A DNA stretch of 64,000 nucleotides from Bryobacterales bacterium (GTDB lineage: Bacteria > Acidobacteriota > Terriglobia > Bryobacterales > Bryobacteraceae). This document shows, in pieces, positions 36,549 to 46,233 of this stretch. Location: the NCBI GenBank assembly GCA_027452065.1, contig DAIDHC010000110.1:1-64000 (forward strand). The letters are read 5' to 3'. The position numbers and the translations under genes are program-made. Below the pieces are notes generated by a model, which did no database searches, was not told where the DNA came from, and worked only from the letters and a program-made list of their open reading frames with translations. The first letter of the stretch is position 1, and every line of letters begins with the position of its first letter.

Positions 36549-37792
36549 GGCGAAACGCATTGTTTGGAAAATGGATCGCGCTTGTCTCGATGGCGCTCTC
36601 GGCATCGCTTTGGGGACAGGTCCGGGCGGTTGCGCCGCCTTCAGGACCGCCGCTGGCCGGACCTTATTCGCCGGGGGTGATGGCGGGCGACTACTTGTAC
36701 GTCTCAGGCCAGGGTGCGCACTCAGCGGACGGAGGCATGGCTACTTCGTTCGAAGACCAGGTCAAGCAGACGCTCGAGAACGTGAAGGCAGTGGTAGAAG
36801 CCGCCGGTCTGACGATGGATCACGTCGTTTACACGCAGGTTTATCTCGAAAACATGGATAATTTTGACCGGATGAACCGGGTCTACGCGCGATACTTTCC
36901 GAAGGATCCTCCTGCGCGGGCCGTGCTGGGAGTCGCGAAATTGCCCGGGACACCGGTAGAGATCAACGCGGTAGCGATCCGTGACGCATCCTCCCGGCGA
37001 CCGGTCACCGTTCCCGGTTATGCTGCCGGTGAACCGGTTTCGCCCGGCATGCTCACGGGGGACCGCTTGTTTGTCTCGGGGATGCGCGGGCGCCGCATGT
37101 CGGACGGCGTCGTGCCTCCCAGCCCCGCTGACCAGGTAACGCTGGCCCTCGATGGAATGAAGGCGGTTGTTGAAGCCGCCGGCTTGAAGATGGCCAACAT
37201 GGTGTTTGTGAATCCCTATCTCACCGCCGCCATCCCGTCTGGCGTGATGAACCATCTTTACGCCGGCCGATTCGAATTCGGTAATACGCCCGCGCGGGCC
37301 ACCATCCAGGTGAGCAGCCTGCCCGAAGGCGCGCAGATTGAGTTCACCGGCGTGGCCGTTGTCGACCTGTCGCAGCGGAAGGCGGTGCGTCCGAAAAACA
37401 TGCCGCCCAGCCCCACCGCCAGCCCATGCGTCTTCGCCGGCGACACTCTTTACTGCTCGGCCAAGGGAGGCTTTATACCCGGAGTCAACGGAGGCATCGT
37501 CACCGCAACGGTACCGCAGCAGCTTCACCAAACCATGCGCAACCTGCTCGACAATCTCGAGGAGGCCGACATGGACTTCAGCTCCGTGGTATCGACAAAC
37601 GTCTATCTCGACGACCTGAGCGATTTTGCCGCGATGAATGGGCTCTATGCGAAGTACTTCACCGGAGTAAAGCCTGCGCGTACCACCGTGCAACAGATCC
37701 GGCCCGGCGGGAGGAGTCCCGACGCCGACGGCATTTATCCTGAGTTGGAGCAGATCTCGCTGATCGCGGTAAAGCCCTCCGCGAAGCACTGA
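36545..37792 (+). CDS. Secreted protein with three tandem RidA (YjgF/YER057c/UK114) domains
   Basis: Signal peptide; three repeats of 'LYVSGQGA...AVVEAAGLTMDHVVYTQVYL..M..FDRMNRVYARYF...PARAVLGVAKLPG'; ATGA overlap with the PLP gene. Confidence 0.88.
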   Translation: MRRNALFGKWIALVSMALSASLWGQVRAVAPPSGPPLAGPYSPGVMAGDYLYVSGQGAHSADGGMATSFEDQVKQTLENVKAVVEAAGLTMDHVVYTQVYLENMDNFDRMNRVYARYFPKDPPARAVLGVAKLPGTPVEINAVAIRDASSRRPVTVPGYAAGEPVSPGMLTGDRLFVSGMRGRRMSDGVVPPSPADQVTLALDGMKAVVEAAGLKMANMVFVNPYLTAAIPSGVMNHLYAGRFEFGNTPARATIQVSSLPEGAQIEFTGVAVVDLSQRKAVRPKNMPPSPTASPCVFAGDTLYCSAKGGFIPGVNGGIVTATVPQQLHQTMRNLLDNLEEADMDFSSVVSTNVYLDDLSDFAAMNGLYAKYFTGVKPARTTVQQIRPGGRSPDADGIYPELEQISLIAVKPSAKH

Positions 37793-37807
37793 TTCCAGGA
37801 GGTGGTT

Positions 37808-40800
37808 TTGAACCTTCGGGCCGTTGTAGCGATCGGATTGCTTTCGGTAGTTTCGGCCGGCCTCGTCCACGCCGTCGGGCAGACGGTCGATCCCGGCCTT
37901 TACGGTGAAATGCACTGGCGCAACATCGGACCATTCCGCGGCGGACGCACTCGTGCGGCGGCGGGTGTTCCGGGGCGGCCCAACGTCTTCTTTGCTGGTG
38001 TTGTGAACGGGGGCGTCTGGAAAACCGACGACTACGGCCGCACATGGACGCCGATTTTTGACCAGGAAGCCACTCAGTCCATCGGGGCCATCGCCGTGGC
38101 GCCGTCCGATCCTTCGATACTTTACGTGGCTTCCGGCGAAGGCCTTCAGCGTCCCGATCTGTCGGTCGGCGACGGAATCTACAGATCCACTGACGGTGGT
38201 AAGTCGTGGACGCACCTGGGACTTCGTGATGGCCAGCAGATACCGGCGCTGGCGGTCGATCCGCGCAATGCCCAGCGACTGTTCGCCGCGGTACTCGGGC
38301 ACCCTTACGGAGCCAATTCGGAGCGAGGTATCTTCCTAAGCCAGGATGGCGGGGCGACATGGAAAAAGGTCCTCTACGTGGACGAGAACACCGGCGGCTC
38401 CGACGTCCAGCTTGACCCGTCGAATCCGGACGTGGTCTACGCTTCGATGTGGGAGGTTCGCCAGGGGCCGTGGGAGTTCGGCAACGAGTACAGCGGTGCA
38501 CACGGTGGGTTGTTCGTGTCGCGGGATGGCGGCGCAACGTGGCACAAGCTCACTCACGGTTTGCCGCCGGATCTGTCACAGATTTACGTGGCGCCGGCGC
38601 CCTCGAATCCACATCGGCTTTACGCCACTACGGCCACGGCGACGGCGTTGGGCATTTACCGATCCGACGACGGCGGCGAAAGTTGGGCTCGCGCTACCAC
38701 TGACGCACGCCCGGCGATGCGCATCGGCGGTGGGGACCTGCCCGTGCCGAAGGTTGACCCGAAGAATGCCGACATCGTTTATAGCGCGAGCGTGGTGACA
38801 TGGCGCTCGGAGGACGGTGCACGGACCTGGACGGGGGTGAAGGGCGCGCCCGGCGGCGACGACTACCAAAACATATGGATCAATCCCGAGCACCCGTACA
38901 TCATCCTCCTGGTGGGCGATCAGGGCGCCGCCGTGAGCGTCAACCGCGGGCGGACATGGAGTTCCTGGTATAACCAGCCGACCGCCCAGCTCTATCATGT
39001 TTCAGCCGACAATTCATTCCCTTATCGCGTCTGCGGCGGGCAGCAGGAGAGTGGCTCGGTGTGCATTTCCTCCCGCGGCAACGATGGCGCGATCACGTTC
39101 CGGGAGTGGCATCCGGTCGGCGTCATCGAGTATGGTTACGCCGCACCTGATCCCCTGAACAACGACATCGTTTATGGAGCCGGCCGGGGAGAGGTGTCGA
39201 AATTCCACTGGAGCACCGGGCAAGTCGAAATGGTGACACCGTCACCCCTGCGCGACGACAAGTACCGGGCGGACCGCACGCAGCCGATCCTTTTCTCGCC
39301 GGTGAACCCGCACCGGCTTTTCTACGCCGCCAACGTCGTGTTCGAAAGCACTGACGGCGCCCAAACGTGGCATGAGATCAGTCCTGATTTGACGCGGCCG
39401 CACTCCGGCGTTCCCGCCAGCCTGGGCTCGATGGCGGCGAAGGATGCGCGCGCCGATTCACAACGAGGTGTCGTATACGCGCTCGCGCCGTCGTTTCACA
39501 ACGAATCGACGCTCTGGGCCGGCACCGATGACGGGCTCGTGTGGGTAACCCACGACGCCGGCCGGAACTGGACGAATGTAACTCCGCCGGAGCTGACGCC
39601 GTGGAGCAAGGTGACGCAGATCGAGGCGTCGCATTCGGACGAACAGTCGGCCTACGCTTCGGTGAGCCGCTTCCGCGTCGATGACCTGCGGCCCTACATT
39701 TACCGTACTCACGACGGAGGTAAGACGTGGCGGGCGATTGTCGGAGGACTGCCTAGAAACGCGCCGGTCAATACGGTGCGGGAGGACCCGGCGACGCCGG
39801 GCCTGCTTTACGCGGGAACCGAGAACGGGGTTTGGGTGTCGTTTGACGACGGTGATCGATGGCAGCCGCTGCAGATGAATCTGCCTCATACCTCCGTGCG
39901 AGACCTGTGGATTCACGAAGATGATTTGATTGCCGCGACGCACGGGCGTTCATTCTGGATTCTGGATGATGTCAGTCCGCTCCGGCAGGCGCGCAGCGCT
40001 GCTGCGGCCAAGCGGCCGTGGCTCTTCCGGCCTGCTTCCGCATGGCGGGTTCGGCGAGATACCAACACCGACACGCCCCTGCCTCCGGACGAACCGCTGG
40101 GCGAAAATCCTCCCGACGGAGCGATCATCGACTACTGGCTCCCGGAGCCGGCATCCGATCCCGTGACGCTGGAAATCGCCGATGCTTCGGGAAAATTGGT
40201 CAGGCGGTACAGCAGCGCCGACGCGTTGGAAATGAGCGCCGGCGATGAGAGGATACTGGCGATTCCGTCCTGGTGGGTGAGCAAGCCTATGGGTTTGCAG
40301 GTGGGTGCGGGAATGCACCGCTGGGTGTGGGATCTGCACTATGCTGCTCCCGATTCTTTGCGCCACGAGTATCCGATTTCGGCCGTCCCGGGCCGAACAC
40401 CAAGGCTTCCGCAGGGACCGTTGGCGCTGCCCGGCGTGTACACCGTTACAATGACGGTGGCCGGCAATCGGTACACAGCGCCGCTTCGCGTGAAGCCGGA
40501 TCCGCGCGTCAAAATTTCGGCGGCAGACCTGCAGAAGCAATTTACTATGGAACGCGAGCTTGCCGAGATGATGACGGCCGCGACGCGGGCGCTGCGCGAA
40601 GCCAGGTCCGTCGAAGCTCAGCTCGACAAACTGTCCAAGCCCTCCGACGGCGGGCTCGGGTCACAGATCGAAGGCTTCCGCCGCGCGGCGCAGGAGTTCG
40701 CCGGTGGAGGCGGGCGGTTTGGTCAGCGCGCCGGTGCAGAGGCTACGCTGGGCGGCACAAACGGCCAAGTCTCCTCACTCTACTCTGAGGTTGGGAATGC

Positions 40801-41005
40801 CGACGCTGCGCCGAACGCGGCGCAGGCTGCGGCCTTCGAAGTCCTGTCGCGGCGCCAGGCACAGGTGATGGCACGCTGGGAGCAGTGGAAGAGTCGCGAC
40901 CTGCCGCCGATGAACGAGCGACTTCGGAAAGCGGGTCTGCCCGAGATCAGGCTGGACGCGTCTCCGGCGGTTGGCGAAGAAATGGAAGGTTCGGATCTCG
41001 AATAG
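37808..41005 (+). CDS. Large secreted BNR/WD40-YVTN repeat protein (sortilin-like)
   Basis: Signal peptide 'LNLRAVVAIGLLSVVSAGLVHAVGQ'; repeated 'STDGGKSWTHLG', 'SDDGGESWARA', 'THDGGKTWRAIV'; AGGAGG five nt upstream of TTG at 37808. Confidence 0.88.
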   Translation: MNLRAVVAIGLLSVVSAGLVHAVGQTVDPGLYGEMHWRNIGPFRGGRTRAAAGVPGRPNVFFAGVVNGGVWKTDDYGRTWTPIFDQEATQSIGAIAVAPSDPSILYVASGEGLQRPDLSVGDGIYRSTDGGKSWTHLGLRDGQQIPALAVDPRNAQRLFAAVLGHPYGANSERGIFLSQDGGATWKKVLYVDENTGGSDVQLDPSNPDVVYASMWEVRQGPWEFGNEYSGAHGGLFVSRDGGATWHKLTHGLPPDLSQIYVAPAPSNPHRLYATTATATALGIYRSDDGGESWARATTDARPAMRIGGGDLPVPKVDPKNADIVYSASVVTWRSEDGARTWTGVKGAPGGDDYQNIWINPEHPYIILLVGDQGAAVSVNRGRTWSSWYNQPTAQLYHVSADNSFPYRVCGGQQESGSVCISSRGNDGAITFREWHPVGVIEYGYAAPDPLNNDIVYGAGRGEVSKFHWSTGQVEMVTPSPLRDDKYRADRTQPILFSPVNPHRLFYAANVVFESTDGAQTWHEISPDLTRPHSGVPASLGSMAAKDARADSQRGVVYALAPSFHNESTLWAGTDDGLVWVTHDAGRNWTNVTPPELTPWSKVTQIEASHSDEQSAYASVSRFRVDDLRPYIYRTHDGGKTWRAIVGGLPRNAPVNTVREDPATPGLLYAGTENGVWVSFDDGDRWQPLQMNLPHTSVRDLWIHEDDLIAATHGRSFWILDDVSPLRQARSAAAAKRPWLFRPASAWRVRRDTNTDTPLPPDEPLGENPPDGAIIDYWLPEPASDPVTLEIADASGKLVRRYSSADALEMSAGDERILAIPSWWVSKPMGLQVGAGMHRWVWDLHYAAPDSLRHEYPISAVPGRTPRLPQGPLALPGVYTVTMTVAGNRYTAPLRVKPDPRVKISAADLQKQFTMERELAEMMTAATRALREARSVEAQLDKLSKPSDGGLGSQIEGFRRAAQEFAGGGGRFGQRAGAEATLGGTNGQVSSLYSEVGNADAAPNAAQAAAFEVLSRRQAQVMARWEQWKSRDLPPMNERLRKAGLPEIRLDASPAVGEEMEGSDLE

Positions 41006-41023
41006 AGGATCGGTCGGAGGGTT

Positions 41024-42649
41024 ATGACATCGGGGGCGTCCGGGGGCCAGCGCTACGTGTTAGCGATCGACATCGGTTCGGGAAGCGTGAAGGCGGTGCT
41101 GGTCTCATGCGCAGGCGAGTTGGCCGGAGCAGGATCGGCAGGCGTTGAAACCAGACTTATTCCCGGCGGCGGTGCTGAGCACGATCCGGAGGAGTGGTGG
41201 CGCGCGGTGAAGGATGCCGTGCGAGGCGCGATTGACCAGGCTGGAATCGCGCCCGAGCGCGTGCTGGCTGTTGCTTGCACGACGCAATGGGCGGTCACCA
41301 TACCCGTCGGCCGCGACGGTCAACCGCTGGCGAACGCTCTTTCCTGGATGGATACACGCGGAGGTCCGTTCAGCCGGGCCATAGCCAAAGGTTGGCCGTC
41401 GATTCACGGATACGGCGCGTGGAAGCTGCGCCGATGGCTCCATCTGACCGGCGGCGCCCCAACTCTGTCCGGAGTCGACGGGTTCGGACACATCCAATAT
41501 TGGAAGCACGAACGCCCGGATGTGTATCGGGCGACGTACAAGTTTCTTGAGCCGATGGACTATCTCAACCTGAAGCTCACCGGAAGGTTCGCGGCCACCG
41601 GCAGCACCATCTTCCCCTATTGGATAACAGACAACCGAGACCCTAATCGCGTCGTCTATCACAGCGGCCTGTTGCGCGAGGCCGGGATCGAACGGGAGAA
41701 GATGCCCGACCTGCTCCCGGTAAACGCGGTGCTGGGCGAAATAGCGGCACAGGCGGCGGCTGAGCTCGGGCTCGATCGGGGCACGAAAGTTGTGATGGGT
41801 TCCGGCGACAGCCATTCGGCCACCATCGGCGCGGGCGCGGTGGGCGATTACGAAGGGTATTTTTGCGTCGGGACGAGCGCCTGGATGAGCTGTCATGTAC
41901 CCCGGAAGCGCACCGACGTCATGCACATGCTGAACACCATGCCGGCCGCGCTTCCCGGCCGCTACATCGTCGGCGCCGAGCAGGGAACGGCGGGCCGATG
42001 TCTGGAGTTCATGAAAGACAAGATTCTGTTTCCCGAGGCCGCGTCGTCTGAAGAGCACGACGGCTACGCGAAGTTGAATTCGGAAGCATCGCGCATTCGT
42101 CCGGGAAGCGACGGTCTGATTTTCACACCGTGGATCAACGGTGTCCTGGCGCCGGACGAGGACCCCTACACACGGAGTGCCTTCTTCAATCAGTCGGCCA
42201 GGACCACACGCGGTCATTACGCGAGGGCCGTGATGGAGGGTGTCGCCTACAATCTGCGATGGTTGAAAGGCCATGTCGAAAGGTTCATTGGTCGGCGTTT
42301 TGAAAGGCTGAATTTCATCGGCGGCGGGGCGCTATCCGAGACATGGTGTCAGATTCAGGCTGACGTGCTCGGCTGTCCGGTGGGCCAGGTGGCCAACCCG
42401 CGGCACGCGGGCGCGATGGGCGCAGCTTTCGCCGCATTCGCCGCTCTCGGCGAGATCAGGCTCGACCAGATTTCCGCCATGGTGAAAATTGCGCGGGTGT
42501 TCGTGCCTGACAAGGGCGCCGGCAGTGTATACGACAGGCAGTTCCCGGAATTTCTAGAGTTCTACCGCCGGATGAAGCCCATATATCGCCGGCTCAACTC
42601 GGTGCCGGCGTGCGCCGGCAAGCCAGGGGAAGGAGAATCGATTGACTGA
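41024..42649 (+). CDS. FGGY-family carbohydrate kinase (xylulokinase-like)
   Basis: 'VLAIDIGSGSVKAVLVS', 'CTTQWAVTIPV', 'VVMGSGDSHSATIGAGAV', 'LNFIGGGALSETWCQIQADVLGCPV'. Confidence 0.92.
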   Translation: MTSGASGGQRYVLAIDIGSGSVKAVLVSCAGELAGAGSAGVETRLIPGGGAEHDPEEWWRAVKDAVRGAIDQAGIAPERVLAVACTTQWAVTIPVGRDGQPLANALSWMDTRGGPFSRAIAKGWPSIHGYGAWKLRRWLHLTGGAPTLSGVDGFGHIQYWKHERPDVYRATYKFLEPMDYLNLKLTGRFAATGSTIFPYWITDNRDPNRVVYHSGLLREAGIEREKMPDLLPVNAVLGEIAAQAAAELGLDRGTKVVMGSGDSHSATIGAGAVGDYEGYFCVGTSAWMSCHVPRKRTDVMHMLNTMPAALPGRYIVGAEQGTAGRCLEFMKDKILFPEAASSEEHDGYAKLNSEASRIRPGSDGLIFTPWINGVLAPDEDPYTRSAFFNQSARTTRGHYARAVMEGVAYNLRWLKGHVERFIGRRFERLNFIGGGALSETWCQIQADVLGCPVGQVANPRHAGAMGAAFAAFAALGEIRLDQISAMVKIARVFVPDKGAGSVYDRQFPEFLEFYRRMKPIYRRLNSVPACAGKPGEGESID

Positions 42650-44042
42650 CCATTCATCACTGAAGCAGACCGCGGAGGCGGCGCTTGCCGGCATGCATCC
42701 GTACAGGGATCGCCTGCCGACGTTCACACGCCTGCCGGAGATCGGCCGGAAGCGCGAAGAAGTCCTGAGCGAGCTGCGCGAAATCGCCGGCCAAGAGGAT
42801 GCCCGTTGGGAAACCGGTCAGGTTTCGGGCAGCTACTACCACGCCGGAAAAGAGCATTTCGCATTTCTCAACGAAGTCTTCGCACTCTTCTCCCACGTAA
42901 ATCTTCTGCAGCGGGACATGTGCCCCAGCGGAACCAAATTCGAAGCCGAGATCGTGTCCATGACCGCGAGGCTTCTCAACGGCGGCCCCGAGGTTGCGGG
43001 GGCGGTCACCTCGGGAGGCAGCGAGAGCATTATGTTGCCGATGCTTGCCTACCGGGAGCGGGCGAAGGCGGAGCGCGGAATCACCGTGCCCGAGATGATC
43101 GTGCCCAGCACTGCCCATCCGGCCTTCGACAAAGGGGCATTCTATTTCGGCATCAGGCTCATCAAGATTCCGGTGGGTCCCGATCTTCTGGCTGATGTTG
43201 AGGCTATGAAGGAGGCGATTACGCCGAACACGATCGCTTTGGCCGCTACGGCGGGAAACTATCCGCACGGATTGATCGATCCGCTGGAGGCAATATCGGA
43301 GCTCGCGCGCGAGCATGGACTCGGGATGCACGTCGACGGATGCTACGGAGGGTTTCTGCTGCCGTGGATCGAGCGGCTCGGCTACGCCATCCCTCCGTTC
43401 GATTTCCGGCTTCCTGGCGTGACCTCGATGTCCTGCGACACACACAAATGGGGCTACGGCCCGAAGGGCGCATCGGTGGTGCTCTATCGGAGCAGCGAAC
43501 TGCGGCGATGGCAATACTTCGCCGTCACGGGCTGGGAAGGGGGTCTGTACGCCTCACCCACAATCGCCGGAAGCCGTTCGGCCGGCATTTCGGCTGCAAC
43601 GTGGGCGGCGATGATAACCCTCGGTGAAGAAGGCTACCTGGACATGGCGCGAAAGATCATGCGGGTGGCGGAGACGATTCGCTCGGGCGTGGACGGCATT
43701 CCGGAGTTGCGCATCGCGGGCGACCCAACGTTCTGTCTCGCGTTTCTGTCTGAGTCCGTAGATATTTTCCACGTTAACGATTACCTCATCGCTCGCGGCT
43801 GGCGGATGAACGGTCTGCAGCGCCCGCCGGGTTTCCACTTTTGTATCACCCGCCCGCAAACCGAGCCGGGAGTCGCCGAGCGCTTCGTTGCGGATCTCCG
43901 CGCCGCGGTGGCGTACGCGAAGACGCCGCCGCCGCATCCTCCCAAGAGTGGCGCCGTTTATGGAGGCGGCCAGGCAAGTATCGATCCGGCACTCATCCGG
44001 GAGTTCATCTACCGGCGCCTGGATGAGACTTACGAACCGTGA
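42642..44042 (+). CDS. PLP-dependent sphingosine-1-phosphate lyase-like / group II decarboxylase family enzyme
   Basis: 'SGGSESIMLPMLAYRERAK', 'HVDGCYGGFLLPWIE', PLP lysine 'VTSMSCDTHKWGYGPKGASVVLYRS'; TTG start with GGAG site. Confidence 0.9.
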   Translation: MTDHSSLKQTAEAALAGMHPYRDRLPTFTRLPEIGRKREEVLSELREIAGQEDARWETGQVSGSYYHAGKEHFAFLNEVFALFSHVNLLQRDMCPSGTKFEAEIVSMTARLLNGGPEVAGAVTSGGSESIMLPMLAYRERAKAERGITVPEMIVPSTAHPAFDKGAFYFGIRLIKIPVGPDLLADVEAMKEAITPNTIALAATAGNYPHGLIDPLEAISELAREHGLGMHVDGCYGGFLLPWIERLGYAIPPFDFRLPGVTSMSCDTHKWGYGPKGASVVLYRSSELRRWQYFAVTGWEGGLYASPTIAGSRSAGISAATWAAMITLGEEGYLDMARKIMRVAETIRSGVDGIPELRIAGDPTFCLAFLSESVDIFHVNDYLIARGWRMNGLQRPPGFHFCITRPQTEPGVAERFVADLRAAVAYAKTPPPHPPKSGAVYGGGQASIDPALIREFIYRRLDETYEP

Positions 44043-45211
44043 GCGGGCGGGCTCCCCGCTGGCGTGCCCTGGGAGCATATCTGGGCGCGCTGGTGCTCAC
44101 GCAGGTCTTCTGGTACAACTTCGCGCCGCTCATTTCGCTGCTGGTGAGCCGTTACGGCGTGAGCGAACTCGCGGCCGGATGGACAGTGATGGTGTTCCCA
44201 GCAGCGAGCCTGCTGCTTTCCGGGCATGCTGGCGTCCTGATCGACCGTCGCGGATACCGATATTCCATCGTGTTGGGGCTGGCGGTAATGGCGCTCGCAG
44301 CGGTGGTCCGGATTATGGCCGGCCCGTTTTGGCTCCTGCTCGCTGGACAAGCGTTAGCGGCGATCGCCGTGCCTTACATCGTCACCGGACTTTCGAACCT
44401 TGTGACGGACTGGTTCGAGCCGGAGCAAGAGTCGGCCATCACCGGGATCTGCACGATCGCGATTTTCGTCGGAATGGCGCTCGCTCTGGCGGCGCCGCCG
44501 GCGCTGGTGTCTCAACTGGGACTGCGCGGGGCTATGGCAGTCCTGGCGGTCGCCTCTTGTCTCTGGGCGGCTGTCTTTCCGCTCGCGGTCCCGCGGAGAC
44601 CTCGCCTTGATGCGGTTCGTTCAACGCCCGCTGAGTCGGGTTTTACGCCGATTCTGAGAAACCGGAACCTACACGTCCTTTTCGCCAGCGCGTTTCTTGG
44701 TCAGGGATGTTTTAACGCCTTGACCACTTGGCTCGAACCAATTTGGCACGAACGCGGAATATCGAGTGCGGCGGCGGGCCGGGCGGGCAGCATCGTCATT
44801 CTGGGCGGCATGTTGGGCTCGATGGTACTCCCGCGCCTCGTTGACGTCGCGCGGCGTCCAAGGCTGATCTTGTGGGCTTGTCTCGTGCCGGCGATGTTTT
44901 TAGTCAGGCCCTTTCTTTGGGCCCCGGCCGTCCACGAGGGTTTTGGTTGGGGAGCGTTGATGGGCTTTCTGTGGTTGCCGACGCTGGCAATGTCGCTGAC
45001 GATACTCGAGCGCTCCGCTGGCAAGCATCACGTGGGAGCCGCAGCCGGGATCTTTTGGACCGCGGGCAACGCCGGCGTGCTGGGCTTGACCGTGCTCCTT
45101 GAGATGCTCAAGCGCGCCACAAGTTGGAGCACGGCAATGAACTGGCTCATCGCCATGCTCCTGGTGATGAACATTCTTACCGGTTTCCTGCGGCCTGCCG
45201 GGCGTGAGTAA
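44039..45211 (+). CDS. MFS transporter
   Basis: 12-TM-like hydrophobic pattern, 'GVLIDRRGYRYSIVLGLAVMAL'; 4-nt overlap with previous gene. Confidence 0.9.
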   Translation: MSGRAPRWRALGAYLGALVLTQVFWYNFAPLISLLVSRYGVSELAAGWTVMVFPAASLLLSGHAGVLIDRRGYRYSIVLGLAVMALAAVVRIMAGPFWLLLAGQALAAIAVPYIVTGLSNLVTDWFEPEQESAITGICTIAIFVGMALALAAPPALVSQLGLRGAMAVLAVASCLWAAVFPLAVPRRPRLDAVRSTPAESGFTPILRNRNLHVLFASAFLGQGCFNALTTWLEPIWHERGISSAAAGRAGSIVILGGMLGSMVLPRLVDVARRPRLILWACLVPAMFLVRPFLWAPAVHEGFGWGALMGFLWLPTLAMSLTILERSAGKHHVGAAAGIFWTAGNAGVLGLTVLLEMLKRATSWSTAMNWLIAMLLVMNILTGFLRPAGRE

Positions 45212-45240
45212 AGGCAAAGCTCCGAACGCCCCGGGCGAAC

Positions 45241-46233
45241 TCACAGGTCGCGGGCGCAACGAAAGCCGATATTCGTCGTCGCACTGTCCGGCGTGTTCGC
45301 CGTGCGGGCGGCGACCCGGTAGCGATTGCAGTACGACTCGTGGCACAGGTACGAGCCGCCCTTCATCACGCGAGCCGCTCCGCGCGGCGGCCCTGCCGGG
45401 TTGTGGCGCGTCCCCACCAGATGAAACGTCGGATGGAACCAATCGTGACACCACTCCCAGGCGTTTCCCGTGATCGTAAGAAACCCGTAGCCATTCGGCG
45501 GAAACGCATGCACCGGCGCCGGGGCGGAGTAGCCGTCCTCGGCGAGATCGACATCGGGAAACGTCCCTTGCCAGATGTTGCAAAGATGCTTCCCGCCGGG
45601 CGTCAGTTCGTCACCCCAAGGGAAGCGTTTCTGTTCAAGTCCGCCCCGCGCAGCGAACTCCCATTCTGCCTCCGTTGGGAGTCGCTTGCCGGCCCAGTTG
45701 CAGTAAGCGAGCGCGTCATTCCAGGAAACTTGCACTACCGGGTGATCGGGCCGCTCCGCAATTTGGTAGTCCGGCCCCTCGGGGTGACTCCAAGCCGCAC
45801 CGTTCACGCGGCACCACCAGGGCGCTTCGGCGACCGTGTCGACCACCAGTTCGGAATAGCGCTCCTTGGGGATGTGTCCCTGGAAAACGAACGACCAGCC
45901 GAACCGCTCGGCCTCCGTCTGGTATCCCGTGGATTCGACGAATTCGCGGAATTGCGAGTTGGTGACGGGCGTGGCGTCGAGATAGAACGGATCGAGGAAC
46001 ACTTCCCGCACCGGTCCTTCTCCATCGGCGGGAAAGCCTTCATCGCCGTCGGTGCCCATGAGAAACGTTCCCCCATCGAGCCGGATCATCCCCTCAACGG
46101 AACCACTCCGAACGCGAGGGATCCCGGATGAAGCTTGATGGGAAGCGGAGAGTAGAGCGGCATTCTGCTTGCTCGGGACACAGCAGGGGTGAGGCAGCCC
46201 GGCGTGGGCGAAAATCTGGAATTCCGATTTCAT
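45241..46233 (-). CDS. Formylglycine-generating enzyme (SUMF1/FGE family)
   Basis: 'IRLDGGTFLMGTDGDEGFPADGEGPVREVFLDPFYLDATPVTNSQF', 'RLPTEAEWEFAARGG', 'GNAWEWCHDWF', active-site Cys pair 'VMKGGSYLCHESYCNRYRVAARTANTPDSATTNIGFRCA'; start at MKSEFQ. Confidence 0.93.
   Translation of the reverse strand: MKSEFQIFAHAGLPHPCCVPSKQNAALLSASHQASSGIPRVRSGSVEGMIRLDGGTFLMGTDGDEGFPADGEGPVREVFLDPFYLDATPVTNSQFREFVESTGYQTEAERFGWSFVFQGHIPKERYSELVVDTVAEAPWWCRVNGAAWSHPEGPDYQIAERPDHPVVQVSWNDALAYCNWAGKRLPTEAEWEFAARGGLEQKRFPWGDELTPGGKHLCNIWQGTFPDVDLAEDGYSAPAPVHAFPPNGYGFLTITGNAWEWCHDWFHPTFHLVGTRHNPAGPPRGAARVMKGGSYLCHESYCNRYRVAARTANTPDSATTNIGFRCARDL

Noticed and set aside
36722-38302. 526-aa - strand ORF opposite the triple-RidA and BNR genes
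   Set aside because: Antisense shadow ORF with no motifs; the + strand frames are unambiguous.
42642-44042. Glutamate decarboxylase (GadB) annotation for the PLP enzyme
   Set aside because: The CDTHKWGYGPKGASVVLYRS context fits the S1P-lyase-like subgroup better, though the substrate is unknown.
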